A stretch of DNA of 64,000 nucleotides from Pelagibacter sp052048135 (GTDB lineage Bacteria; Pseudomonadota; Alphaproteobacteria; Pelagibacterales; Pelagibacteraceae): NCBI RefSeq assembly GCF_052048135.1, contig NZ_JBNAIM010000002.1:1020248-1084247 (forward strand). The letters are read 5' to 3'. The notes under the pieces are model-generated. The model was given only the letters and a program-made list of their open reading frames with translations. It was not told the origin of the DNA and made no database searches. Every line of letters begins with the position of its first letter. Position 1 is the first letter of the stretch. The translations under genes were made by a program, and so were the position numbers. This document shows, one piece after another, positions 24,924-33,871 of the stretch.

Positions 24924-25862
24924 ATGAAAATTAAACTTGCAAATATTAAAAAAGCAAAGAATCTCTTAAATAAAAGTGAGTGTGTGGCTATACCTACCGA
25001 AACTGTTTATGGATTAGCAGGAAATGCTTATTCAGACCGCGCGTGTAGAAACATATTTAAATTAAAAAAAAGACCAAAAAATAATCCTCTAATAGTCCAT
25101 TACCATGATTTTAAAAAAGTCAAAGAGGATTGTTATTTAAATCATAGTTTTTTTAAATTATATAAAAAATTTTGTCCTGGACCTATAACGTTTATTCTCA
25201 ACTTGAAAAAAAATTCAAAAATTTCAAAAATTGCAACTAATAAAAAAAACTCACTTGCTATAAGATTTCCAAAACATCCGATTACAAGAAATTTATTGAA
25301 AGAGTTAAAATTTCCTATAGCAGCACCAAGTGCAAATATCTCCTCAAGAATAAGCGCTGTAACTTCTAATGATGTTAAAGATGATTTTGGAAAAAAAATA
25401 AAATATATTCTTGAAGGAGGAAAATCTTCAATCGGTGTTGAGTCCACAATTATTGATTTGAGAAAAAAACCAAAAATTTTAAGATTAGGAGCTTTGGATG
25501 TAAAAAAAATTAAAAAAATATTGGGAAAAAAAATATCATTCAATATCAATCCCTCTAAAATTTCTTCACCTGGTCAACTAAAAATTCATTACTCACCTGG
25601 GATTCCAATAAGACTTAATGTAAAGAAATTTAGAAAAGATGAGGCCTGTTTGCTTATTAGAAAAAAAAAAATAAGTAAAGCAAACTATTATTTTTTATCT
25701 AAAAAAGGTAATTTAACTGAAGCTGCTAAAAATTTATACAGTACTTTAAGAAAAATTAAAAAAAGCAAATACAAGTCTATAGCAGTAAGTAAAATTCCTA
25801 ATGAAGGGCTGGGTAAAACTATTAATGACAGGTTGTTAAGGGCATCAAAATTTAATGGCTAA
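24924..25862 (+). CDS. tsaC: L-threonylcarbamoyladenylate synthase (Sua5/TsaC type)
   Basis: Makes threonylcarbamoyl-AMP for the t6A37 modification of ANN-decoding tRNAs. At 312 residues it has both the YrdC core and the C-terminal Sua5 domain, so it is the longer Sua5 form. Core motifs are ECVAIPTETVYGLAGNAYSD near 19, KLKKRPKNNPLIVHY near 47, FPIAAPSANISSRIS near 130 and GVESTIIDL near 172; the Sua5-type linker SPGQLKIHYSPG is near 215. It is divergent from xseB (20-bp gap) and overlaps the following ABC gene by 8 bp. Confidence 0.93.
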   Translation: MKIKLANIKKAKNLLNKSECVAIPTETVYGLAGNAYSDRACRNIFKLKKRPKNNPLIVHYHDFKKVKEDCYLNHSFFKLYKKFCPGPITFILNLKKNSKISKIATNKKNSLAIRFPKHPITRNLLKELKFPIAAPSANISSRISAVTSNDVKDDFGKKIKYILEGGKSSIGVESTIIDLRKKPKILRLGALDVKKIKKILGKKISFNINPSKISSPGQLKIHYSPGIPIRLNVKKFRKDEACLLIRKKKISKANYYFLSKKGNLTEAAKNLYSTLRKIKKSKYKSIAVSKIPNEGLGKTINDRLLRASKFNG

Positions 25863-26583
25863 TCCTCTTGAAATAATTAATTTATCAAAAACTTATAATA
25901 CAAAAGAAGCTGTTAAGAATATTTCTTTTAAACTAAAACGAAATGAAATTGTTGGAATTCTTGGCCCCAATGGATGTGGCAAAACCACAACTATAGGAAT
26001 GGTTTTAGGTTTACTTAAACCTACAAAAGGTAAAGTATTAATAAATGGTAAAGAAATTGAAAATCATAGAGTCAATTTATTAAATGAATTAAATTTTATT
26101 TCTCCCTATATAGAATTACCAAAAAAATTAACTGTGAAACAAAATTTGGAAGTTTATGGGAGACTTTATGATGTTAAAAAACTAAAAACAAAAATTGAAT
26201 ATCTATGTGAAAAATTAAGACTTGATGAATTTATCAATAAAATAACTGGAGAGCTTTCTTCTGGTCAAAAAAATAGAGTTAGTCTTGCTAAATCAATAAT
26301 TAATGATCCCACAGTTTTACTTCTTGATGAGCCAACTGCATCTCTTGATCCTGAGACAGGAGATTTTGTTAGAAGTTTTTTAGAAGAGTATCAGAGAGAA
26401 AAGGAAACATCTATTTTATTAGCTTCACATAATATGGCTGAAGTTGAAAGATTGTGTTCTTCAGTGCTTATGATGAATAAAGGGTCTATTATTGATAAAG
26501 GAACTCCTAATGATCTAATTAGTAAACATGGAAGAAAAAATATGGAGGAAGTTTTTTTAAAACTCACAAGAGAAAAAATATGA
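25855..26583 (+). CDS. ABC transporter ATP-binding protein
   Basis: ATPase of an ABC-2 type exporter. The 242-residue protein has Walker A GPNGCGKTT at 37-45, signature LSSGQKNRVSLAKS near 138, Walker B VLLLDEPTASLDPE near 155 and a switch His in LLASHNMAEVE near 183. It overlaps tsaC by 8 bp at its start and its permease by 4 bp at its end, so the three are co-transcribed. The cargo is unknown; related pairs export polysaccharide, lipid or drugs. Confidence 0.92.
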   Translation: MANPLEIINLSKTYNTKEAVKNISFKLKRNEIVGILGPNGCGKTTTIGMVLGLLKPTKGKVLINGKEIENHRVNLLNELNFISPYIELPKKLTVKQNLEVYGRLYDVKKLKTKIEYLCEKLRLDEFINKITGELSSGQKNRVSLAKSIINDPTVLLLDEPTASLDPETGDFVRSFLEEYQREKETSILLASHNMAEVERLCSSVLMMNKGSIIDKGTPNDLISKHGRKNMEEVFLKLTREKI

Positions 26584-27371
26584 ATTTAAATAAAATGTAT
26601 GGTCTTTTCCTCAGGCATTTTTACCTTATCAAAAGTTCTTTGCCCAGAATTTTAGATCTAATTTATTGGCCAACAATACAAATAATTCTTTGGGGATTTA
26701 TTTCTAAATTTTTTTCAATTTACAGTAATTACTACAGCAATACACTGGGAATAATTCTTACATGTGCAATCCTTTATGATATTCTTTTTAGGTCCAGTAT
26801 TAGTTTTAATATGCTTTTTTTAGAAGAAATTTGGAGTCGAAATTTTACAAACTTATTTATAGCTCCTCTAAAATTGAAAGAAATTATTGTATCATTAATT
26901 TTTACAGCTTTAATAAGAACTTTAATTGGATTGGTGCCTGCTATTATTTTAACTTCTCCTTTATTTGGAGTTTCAATTTTAAAATTAGGTTTTCCCTTAC
27001 TTATATTGTTTTTAAGCTTATATATATTTGGAATAACGTTAGGTTTATTTGTTAGCTCTGGACTTATGAGATTTGGACCTTCTTTTGAAAATATAGCTTG
27101 GTCATCTTTATTTTTGTTAGCTCCATTGGGATGCATATATTATCCAATAGAAATTCTTCCAAATTTTTTTCAAATTATTGCAAAAGGTCTACCATTAGTT
27201 TACATTTTTGATGAAACAAGAAATATTCTTTTGAATGGTTTTGTAAATTATGAAAATATTAAACAAGCTTATATATTAAATCTAATTTATCTTCTTAGTG
27301 GAATAGCGCTATTTTATTTTTCTTTTTTAAGAGCAAGAGTTAAAGGAACATTAATTAACATGGGTGAATAA
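26580..27371 (+). CDS. ABC-2 type transporter permease
   Basis: Membrane partner of the preceding ATPase. It has 263 residues with about six hydrophobic segments (near 25-45, 57-78, 105-130, 135-160, 170-190, 230-250) and ABC-2 family features such as LDLIYWPTIQIILWGFIS near 23 and LAPLGCIYYPIEILPNFFQIIAKGLPLVY in the C-terminal half. It resembles the NodJ/export-type permeases. Its stop codon abuts the 3' CCA end of the convergent tRNA-Arg gene with no gap. The transported substrate cannot be inferred. Confidence 0.88.
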   Translation: MNLNKMYGLFLRHFYLIKSSLPRILDLIYWPTIQIILWGFISKFFSIYSNYYSNTLGIILTCAILYDILFRSSISFNMLFLEEIWSRNFTNLFIAPLKLKEIIVSLIFTALIRTLIGLVPAIILTSPLFGVSILKLGFPLLILFLSLYIFGITLGLFVSSGLMRFGPSFENIAWSSLFLLAPLGCIYYPIEILPNFFQIIAKGLPLVYIFDETRNILLNGFVNYENIKQAYILNLIYLLSGIALFYFSFLRARVKGTLINMGE

Positions 27372-27448
27372 TGGTGCGCCTGCTAGGAGTCGAACCCAGA
27401 ACCTCCTGATCCGAAGTCAGGCGCTCTATCCAGTTGAGCTACAAGCGC
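27372..27448 (-). tRNA. tRNA-Arg, anticodon UCG
   Basis: On the minus strand the gene reads GCGCTTG at the 5' end, pairing with CAGGCGC before ACCA at the 3' end. The anticodon arm CCTGA-CTTCGGA-TCAGG places TCG at 34-36, which reads CGA/CGN arginine codons after A34 or U34 decoding rules. The D arm AGCTCAACTGGATAGAGC and T loop GGTTCGACTCC are normal. The CCA end is encoded. It lies between an ABC permease gene and rluD, both on the other strand. Confidence 0.95.
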
Positions 27449-27471
27449 ATATAATATTAATATATTATTTT

Positions 27472-28452
27472 ATGGAAAAAAAAATAAATTTGATTGTTAA
27501 AGATAGTGTTAAAAATGTCCGTGTTGATATTTTTATTAGTAAAACTGAAAATGATATTAGCAGAAATAGGATTAAAAATTTAATTTTGAGTAAAAAATTA
27601 AAAATAAATAATAAAACTATCATTGATCCAGCTAAAAAAATTTCAGAGGGCGATCATATAGTCTTAACAATACCTGAACCAAAGAAAGCTTCTCTAAAAC
27701 CCTACAAATTTAAATTGGATATTATTTTTGAAGATGATGATTTGATTGTTTTAAATAAACCTGCCGGTATTGTTATGCACCCTGGGGCAGGAAATTTTGA
27801 TAATACAATTGTAAATGCATTGATTAATTATGATAAAAAATCTTTATCAAATATTGGTGATGAACTCAGACCAGGAATAGTTCATAGAATTGATAAAAAT
27901 ACATCAGGCTTAGTTGTGATTGCAAAAAATAATCAAACCCATGAAAATCTTTCTATTCAATTTAATAATCATTCAATAACAAGAGTATACCAATTATTAA
28001 TTTGGGGTAAAATTAGACCTCCAAATGGAAGGATTGAAACATTCATAACTAGAAGTTCTAAGAATAGACAAATGATGGAAGTAAGTAGGTCTAAAGGGAA
28101 AAAAGCTATCACTAATTATGAAACTATAGAAATTTTTGATAACAAAAATACTCCAACTCTTAGTTTGTTAGAATGTAAGTTAGAGACTGGACGAACACAT
28201 CAAATAAGAGTTCATATGAACTATTTAGGTAATAGCATAGTTGGTGACGATAAATATAAAAAGAAATTTAAAAAAATTAAAAATATTAATCCATTATTAG
28301 AAAAAAATCTTATCAATCTTAATAGACAATTTCTCCATGCTAAAACTATCGGATTTATTCATCCCAAAAATAATAAAGAAATGACATTTAACTCAATTTT
28401 GCCACAAGAACTTGCAAAAATTTTAAAAATGCTAAGAAACACTTATAAATAA
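27472..28452 (+). CDS. rluD: 23S rRNA pseudouridine synthase, RluD/RluA family
   Basis: Converts uridines of 23S rRNA helix 69 to pseudouridine. I place the start at the ATG at 27472 (326 residues, MEKKINLIVKD), because the longer frame runs backwards through the tRNA-Arg gene. An S4 RNA-binding domain occupies about 16-75. The catalytic Asp141 is in the HRIDKNTSG motif, with LNKPAGIVMHPG near 95 and the ETGRTHQIRVHM motif near 240. It is followed 40 bp later by rpoH on the same strand. RluC-type specificity is possible, but the S4 domain and length favour RluD. Confidence 0.91.
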   Translation: MEKKINLIVKDSVKNVRVDIFISKTENDISRNRIKNLILSKKLKINNKTIIDPAKKISEGDHIVLTIPEPKKASLKPYKFKLDIIFEDDDLIVLNKPAGIVMHPGAGNFDNTIVNALINYDKKSLSNIGDELRPGIVHRIDKNTSGLVVIAKNNQTHENLSIQFNNHSITRVYQLLIWGKIRPPNGRIETFITRSSKNRQMMEVSRSKGKKAITNYETIEIFDNKNTPTLSLLECKLETGRTHQIRVHMNYLGNSIVGDDKYKKKFKKIKNINPLLEKNLINLNRQFLHAKTIGFIHPKNNKEMTFNSILPQELAKILKMLRNTYK

Positions 28453-28492
28453 ATTATTGAAAAAAAAAAATTATTAATTAGATAAAATACCT

Positions 28493-29386
28493 ATGAATAA
28501 TGTTATAAACAATAACTTACCTATCCTAAGTAGTGAGGGTGGCTTATCTGCTTACTTAGAGCAAATAAAAAAATTTCCAATGTTGGATGCTGAGGAAGAA
28601 TATATGCTTGCAAAAAATTGGAAAACTACTGGAAATATTAAAGCTGCAGAAAAATTAGTAACTAGTCATTTAAGATTGGTTGCTAAGATTGCTATGGGAT
28701 ATAAAGGTTACGGATTACCGGTTAATGAAATGATATCTGAAGGTAACATAGGTTTAATGCAGGCTGTAAAAAAATTTGAACCTGAGAAAGGTTTTAGACT
28801 TGCAACATATGCAATGTGGTGGATTAAAGCTTCAATTCAAGAATATATATTAAGATCTTGGAGTTTAGTAAAAATTGGCACTACTACTGCTCAAAAAAAA
28901 TTATTTTTTAATCTTAAAAAATTAAAAAACCAGATAGCGCCTCAGACGGAAGGTGATTTGAGAAATGAACATGTTGATGAAATTGCAAATAAACTTGACG
29001 TAAGTAAAGAGGAAGTTGTTTCAATGAATCGAAGATTATCAGGAAAAGAATTTTCACTTAATGCACAAGTTGGAGAAGATGGAGATGAATGGCAAGATTG
29101 GTTGGTTGATAAAGAATTAGACCATGATCTAAAATTTGCTCATCAGGAGGAAATGGAACAAAGAAAAGACTTATTAAAAAACTCAATTAAGGTTTTAAAC
29201 GATAGAGAAAGAGAAATTTTGTATTCAAGAAGATTAAATGATGATCCTATGACTTTAGAAGATCTAAGTAAAAAATATAAAATTAGTAGAGAACGAGTTA
29301 GACAAATTGAAAATAAAGCTTTTGAAAAATTACAAAAACATATGTTACTTCTGGCAAAATCTAAAAATCTTCTTCCTGTAAATTAA
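28493..29386 (+). CDS. rpoH: RNA polymerase sigma-32 (heat shock) factor
   Basis: Directs transcription of heat-shock genes. The 297-residue protein has sigma region 2 with RLVAKIAMGYKGYGLPVNEMISEGNIGLMQAVKKF (about 62-97) and ATYAMWWIKASIQEYI. The RpoH box follows in TTTAQKKLFFNLKKLK, and region 4 is a helix-turn-helix in DLSKKYKISRERVRQIENKAFEKL at the C terminus. ftsH, the protease that degrades sigma-32 in E. coli, is in this window. Its stop overlaps that of convergent purA by 4 bp. The Met at 28493 is well placed for the family N terminus; no ribosome-binding site is obvious. Confidence 0.96.
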   Translation: MNNVINNNLPILSSEGGLSAYLEQIKKFPMLDAEEEYMLAKNWKTTGNIKAAEKLVTSHLRLVAKIAMGYKGYGLPVNEMISEGNIGLMQAVKKFEPEKGFRLATYAMWWIKASIQEYILRSWSLVKIGTTTAQKKLFFNLKKLKNQIAPQTEGDLRNEHVDEIANKLDVSKEEVVSMNRRLSGKEFSLNAQVGEDGDEWQDWLVDKELDHDLKFAHQEEMEQRKDLLKNSIKVLNDREREILYSRRLNDDPMTLEDLSKKYKISRERVRQIENKAFEKLQKHMLLLAKSKNLLPVN

Positions 29387-30675
29387 ATTTCGAACGGGTT
29401 TTCTATTAAAATAGTATCATCCCTTTCTGGACTTGTAGATATACTTGAGATTTTAGTCCCAATAAAATCTTCTACAGCATAGATATAATTTTTTGCATTT
29501 TCGGGAAGTTCATCAATGTTTTTAATTCCATTAGTAGAAGTTTTCCAGCCAGGAAAAGTTTTGTAAATTGGCTTAATTTTTAATTGATCTTCAACGGCAG
29601 CTGGTAAATAATCAATTTTTTCTCCATCCAAATCATACTGTATGCACATTTTTATTTCATCTAGCTCATCTAACACATCTAATTTTGTTAGAGCAATTCC
29701 ATCAATACCCGAAATTTTAATCGTTTGTCTTACTAATACTCCATCAAACCAACCACATCTTCTTTTACGGCTTGTTACTGTTCCAAATTCTTTTCCTCTT
29801 GTTCCCAATAGTTCACCAATATTATCATCTAATTCTGTTGGAAATGGTCCTTCACCTACTCTTGTTGTATATGCTTTGGTTATACCTAAAACATAATTAA
29901 TAGAATTAGGTCCACACCCTGAACCAGTAGCTGCAGTTGATGCAACAGTGTTTGAAGAAGTAACAAATGGATAAGTCCCATGATCAACATCTAAAAGGAT
30001 CCCTTGTGCACCTTCAAATAATATCTTTTTTTTTTGTCTTTTAAACTCATCAATTTTTAACCAAACTGGCTGAGAAAATTTTAAAATTTCAGGAGCAATT
30101 TTTAATAGATCTTTTTTCAATTGATTTTTTTCAAATATTTTTTTTCCCAAACCTTTTCTAATTGCATTATGGTGTTGCAAAACTGAGTCTAATCTTTGAT
30201 CCAAATTTATTTCAGATCTTAAGTCCATAACTCTAATTGATCTTCTGCCAACTTTATCTTCGTAAGCAGGTCCAATCCCTCTTCTCGTTGTTCCAATTTT
30301 TTTTTTACCAGCAGTATCTTCTCTAATTTCATCCATTTCTTTATGAAATGGCAATATCAAATTTGCAGATTCTGAAATTATAAAGTTTCCCACATCAACT
30401 TCTACACCTTTTGATCTGATCTCTTTTATTTCATCTAATAAAGCCCATGGATCAACAACAACTCCATTTCCAATGACAGAAATTTTATTTTTTCTTACTA
30501 TTCCAGATGGGAGCAATCTAAGTTTATAAGTAATACCATCAATTACTAAAGTATGTCCTGCATTATGACCACCCTGAAATCTAACCACTACATCAGCTTG
30601 TTCTGAAAGCCAATCTACTATTTTGCCTTTTCCTTCATCCCCCCATTGTGAACCTACAACAACTATATTTTTCAT
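29383..30675 (-). CDS. purA: adenylosuccinate synthetase
   Basis: GTP-dependent step from IMP towards AMP. The 430-residue protein starts MKNIVVVGSQWGDEGKGK, with catalytic Asp13 and the P-loop-like GDEGKGK at 12-18. GGHNAGHT follows at 36-43, then GTTRRGIGPAYEDKVGR near 128 and FEGAQGILLDVDHGTYPFVTSSN near 220. It starts on the last base of the thiD stop codon, so thiD and purA are coupled, and it is convergent with rpoH. Confidence 0.97.
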   Translation of the reverse strand: MKNIVVVGSQWGDEGKGKIVDWLSEQADVVVRFQGGHNAGHTLVIDGITYKLRLLPSGIVRKNKISVIGNGVVVDPWALLDEIKEIRSKGVEVDVGNFIISESANLILPFHKEMDEIREDTAGKKKIGTTRRGIGPAYEDKVGRRSIRVMDLRSEINLDQRLDSVLQHHNAIRKGLGKKIFEKNQLKKDLLKIAPEILKFSQPVWLKIDEFKRQKKKILFEGAQGILLDVDHGTYPFVTSSNTVASTAATGSGCGPNSINYVLGITKAYTTRVGEGPFPTELDDNIGELLGTRGKEFGTVTSRKRRCGWFDGVLVRQTIKISGIDGIALTKLDVLDELDEIKMCIQYDLDGEKIDYLPAAVEDQLKIKPIYKTFPGWKTSTNGIKNIDELPENAKNYIYAVEDFIGTKISSISTSPERDDTILIENPFEI

Positions 30676-31487
30676 TATTTAAATTTTCTTTTTAAATTTA
30701 TTGAACTAAGATGATTTATTGGACCATGACCCTTTCCATATTTTGGATTAGTTAATATTGCAGAATTTACATATTTAATACCAAGCTCACAAGCTTTCTT
30801 AAGACTTTTTCCACATGAAAATAAAGTTGTAATTGCACTTGATAAAGTACATCCTGTTCCATGGGTATTTTTTGTTTTATGCCTTAAACTATAAAAAACT
30901 TTAAGATCTTTTTTGTTAAAAAATACATCCTCTACTTTTGTTGATTTTAGATGACCACCTTTAATTAATACATTTTTAGCCCCTAAATTAATTAACTTAT
31001 TTGCTGCAAGTATCATATCTTCTTTATTTCTTATTTTAACTCCAGTTAAAATTTCTGCCTCAGGAATATTAGGAGTAATTAAATAAACTTTTTTTATAAG
31101 TTTTTTTTTTAAAACCTGTATTGCATTATTATCAATTAATTTAGTCCCTCCTTTTGCAACCATAACAGGATCTAAAATAATTTTTTTTACTTTAATCTTA
31201 TTTAAAGACTTAATAACACTTTCAATAACAGCAGATGAATGAAGCATACCAATTTTGATAGCATCAGGCTTTATATCACTTGATGTAAAGATTATTTGAT
31301 TTTTTATCTCATCAGCATTAATGGGTATAACTGACTTCACCCCTTTTGTATTTTGAACAGTCACAGCTGTGATTGCTGTCATTGCATATGATCCAAGACT
31401 AGTTACTGTTTTAATATCAGCTTGAATGCCTGCACCACCTGATGAGTCTGATCCTGCAATAATTAAAATTTTTGATTTTGGTTTCAA
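30675..31487 (-). CDS. thiD: hydroxymethylpyrimidine (phosphate) kinase
   Basis: Phosphorylates HMP and HMP-phosphate to the pyrimidine substrate of thiamine phosphate synthase. The 270-residue protein shows the ribokinase-type N-terminal GSDSSGGAGIQADIKT at 12-27, DPVMVAKGG near 146 and the anion-hole region NTHGTGCTLSSAI near 210. SAR11 cells are reported to need exogenous HMP because they lack ThiC; a salvage role together with ThiE (50291-50905) would fit. It lies one base after glmM and overlaps purA by one base. Confidence 0.95.
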   Translation of the reverse strand: MKPKSKILIIAGSDSSGGAGIQADIKTVTSLGSYAMTAITAVTVQNTKGVKSVIPINADEIKNQIIFTSSDIKPDAIKIGMLHSSAVIESVIKSLNKIKVKKIILDPVMVAKGGTKLIDNNAIQVLKKKLIKKVYLITPNIPEAEILTGVKIRNKEDMILAANKLINLGAKNVLIKGGHLKSTKVEDVFFNKKDLKVFYSLRHKTKNTHGTGCTLSSAITTLFSCGKSLKKACELGIKYVNSAILTNPKYGKGHGPINHLSSINLKRKFK

Positions 31488-31488
31488 T

Positions 31489-32814
31489 TTATTTGATAGT
31501 TTTTGAAATTATATTAATGCATTTTTTTAGTAAAACTTTATTTTTGCTTTCTCCCATTATTCTTATTTTTGGTTCAGTTCCAGATTTTCTCACAAGAATA
31601 CGGCCTTCCCCTTTTATTAATCTATTGGCAATTTTAATAGATTTTTTTACTGACGATTTCATCAATATTCTATTATCTTTGATCCTAATATTTTCCAAAA
31701 TTTGAGGAATTTTCTCAAATACGTTGAAAAATTTACTGGCCTTTAATTTCTTACTTAAAGCCTGAATAACCTCTAAAGCTACAAGTAATCCATCACCAGT
31801 TGTAGCAAATTTTCCAAGAATTATATGTCCTGATTGCTCACCACCTAAATTAAACTTTTTTTTTTGCATTATTTCTTTAACATATCTATCACCAACATTT
31901 GCTCGTATAAATTTTATTTTTTTTGATTTAAAAAATTTTTCTAATCCATAGTTAGACATTAATGTTCCAACAACACCCCCTTTAAGAATTCTTTTCTTTT
32001 TCCAAAGAAGAGCTAATGCTGCAATAATTTGATCTCCATCAATTATGGATCCATTCTCATCACACATTATAATTCTGTCGGCATCTCCATCTAATGAAAT
32101 ACCCAAATCGGCTTTATATTTCCTAACAAATTTTTGTAATTTATTTGGATAAGTTGAGCCACAATTTTTATTTATATTAAACCCATTAGGTTTATTTCCA
32201 ATAATTGTTAATTTTGCTCCTAATTGTCTTAATAAATTGGGTGCAGATTTATATCCAGCACCATTTGCACAATCTAAAACTATCTTAATATTCTTTAACC
32301 TTAAATTTTTAGGAATTTTTTTCTTCAAAATTTTAATATACTCATCAGTACCTGTTTCTAACCTTTTTACCCTTCCTAAAAGTTTTGGTTTTGATAAATG
32401 ATGTTGAACATTGCTATCTATTAGATGTTCAATTTTTTTTTGTATTTTATCAGATAATTTTAATCCATCAGGTCCAAATAATTTTAAACCATTATCATAA
32501 AATAAATTATGGGAAGCTGTTATCATTATACCAAGATTTGCATTCATAGATTTAGTTAGCATTGCCAAGCCATTTGTTGGTAAAGGGCCCAAAGTATAAA
32601 CGTGCATACCAGCAGAGGCCAAACCTGACACTAATGCTGGTTCAAGTGCATAACCAGAAAGTCTAGTGTCTTTTGCGATTATAGCTGTTTGTTTTTTTTT
32701 TTTTAAATTTGTAAAATATTTCCCTGTCGCTAATCCAAATTTAAAAAACATGTCTCCATTAATATTTTTACTGTTAACCTGGCCTCTAATACCATCTGTA
32801 CCAAAATATTTCAT
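31489..32814 (-). CDS. glmM: phosphoglucosamine mutase
   Basis: Isomerises glucosamine 6-phosphate to glucosamine 1-phosphate for UDP-GlcNAc, peptidoglycan and LPS synthesis. The 441-residue protein starts MKYFGTDGIRG, has the phosphoserine Ser101 in MITASHN, the metal-binding loop SLDGDADRII near 240, the sugar-binding GGEQSGHI near 325 and the phosphate-binding RKSGTEPKIRIMGE near the C terminus. It follows folP by two bases, as in E. coli and many other bacteria where ftsH-folP-glmM are adjacent. Confidence 0.97.
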   Translation of the reverse strand: MKYFGTDGIRGQVNSKNINGDMFFKFGLATGKYFTNLKKKKQTAIIAKDTRLSGYALEPALVSGLASAGMHVYTLGPLPTNGLAMLTKSMNANLGIMITASHNLFYDNGLKLFGPDGLKLSDKIQKKIEHLIDSNVQHHLSKPKLLGRVKRLETGTDEYIKILKKKIPKNLRLKNIKIVLDCANGAGYKSAPNLLRQLGAKLTIIGNKPNGFNINKNCGSTYPNKLQKFVRKYKADLGISLDGDADRIIMCDENGSIIDGDQIIAALALLWKKKRILKGGVVGTLMSNYGLEKFFKSKKIKFIRANVGDRYVKEIMQKKKFNLGGEQSGHIILGKFATTGDGLLVALEVIQALSKKLKASKFFNVFEKIPQILENIRIKDNRILMKSSVKKSIKIANRLIKGEGRILVRKSGTEPKIRIMGESKNKVLLKKCINIISKTIK

Positions 32815-32816
32815 AT

Positions 32817-33866
32817 TTACTTAATAAGTTCTTTAAATACTTTTATGCTTTGATTTATTTCATTGACATCATGTACTCTAATCATTTGTACACCCTGCAT
32901 CATTGCAAAAACACTTGTGCTAACTGTTCCTCCAATTCTTGACAAACTATCATTTTTTCCAGACAACTCTTTAATATATTTTTTTCTGGAAATCCCAAGC
33001 AATATAGGTAATCCTAAAGAATGGTAAATTGAAATATTCTTAATTATTTTCATATTATGTTTCAAATTTTTTCCAAAACCTATGCCAGGATCTAGAATAA
33101 TATTATTATGTTTAATTCCAATTTTTCTCAAAAATTTAATTTTTTTTTCAAAAAAATCATAAATGTCCAATAATACATTGTGATATTTTGGGCTTTTTTG
33201 CATTACGTCAGGGTTTCCAAGAGAATGTTGTAGCACAAAAGGGATTTTATATTTTTTTAAAATATCTACAGATTTTTTGTCATACTCAAGACCAGAAATA
33301 TCATTTATTAAATATACTCCTAATTTTATTCCTTTCTCCATAATATCCGACTTTCTTGTATCGAGAGATATCAATTTTTTTTTATCAATTTTTTTTAAGA
33401 TATCTTTAATTCTATCCCATTCAACTTTAAGGCTTACTGGTTGTGAGCCTGGTCTTGTAGACTCACCACCAATATCAACAAGATCTGCACCACATTTAAA
33501 TAGGAAGTCTAAATGTTTTTTTGCATAATCAATTTTAATATACTTTCCTCCATCAGAAAAACTATCAGGTGTAATGTTCAAAACACCCATGATTTTTGGT
33601 ATTGATTTGAAATTTAAATTTTTAATATTTTTTTTACTATTGGTAATTAGTTTTATATCTTTTTTAACTTTTTTTTTTAAATTAGTTGATAATTTATAAA
33701 TGTCATTTAAATTTATTATCTTTTTTGATTTTCTTGAAATTATTTCAAGCTTATCAAATGAAATATCACTGTTACCATTAAGTGGTAAAGCTTTTTTTTT
33801 CTTAACTAAAGTTTTTGAATTTGATCCATAATAGAAATTACACGCTCTAGTGTAATATCTGTTCAT
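32817..33866 (-). CDS. folP: dihydropteroate synthase with N-terminal extension
   Basis: Joins p-aminobenzoate to the pterin pyrophosphate in folate synthesis. The catalytic barrel starts near residue 91 (KIMGVLNITPDSFSDGG), followed by DLVDIGGESTRPGS, ISLDTRKSDIM, INDISGLEYD, ILDPGIGFGKNLKHN and IRVHDVNEI. The first 90 residues (RACNFYYGS..., ALPLNGNSDISFDKLEIISR) are an extension absent from E. coli FolP; a similar lead-in is seen in alphaproteobacterial FolP. It follows ftsH by 5 bp and precedes glmM by 2 bp, the conserved ftsH-folP-glmM order. Confidence 0.95.
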   Translation of the reverse strand: MNRYYTRACNFYYGSNSKTLVKKKKALPLNGNSDISFDKLEIISRKSKKIINLNDIYKLSTNLKKKVKKDIKLITNSKKNIKNLNFKSIPKIMGVLNITPDSFSDGGKYIKIDYAKKHLDFLFKCGADLVDIGGESTRPGSQPVSLKVEWDRIKDILKKIDKKKLISLDTRKSDIMEKGIKLGVYLINDISGLEYDKKSVDILKKYKIPFVLQHSLGNPDVMQKSPKYHNVLLDIYDFFEKKIKFLRKIGIKHNNIILDPGIGFGKNLKHNMKIIKNISIYHSLGLPILLGISRKKYIKELSGKNDSLSRIGGTVSTSVFAMMQGVQMIRVHDVNEINQSIKVFKELIK

Positions 33867-33871
33867 GAATT

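Noticed and set aside
25142..25549. 135-codon open frame opposite tsaC
   Set aside because: Antisense shadow of the YrdC/Sua5 core with no recognisable domain.
27364..27471. N-terminal 36-codon extension of RluD
   Set aside because: The extension reads antisense through the tRNA-Arg gene; the ATG at 27472 gives the normal S4-domain start.
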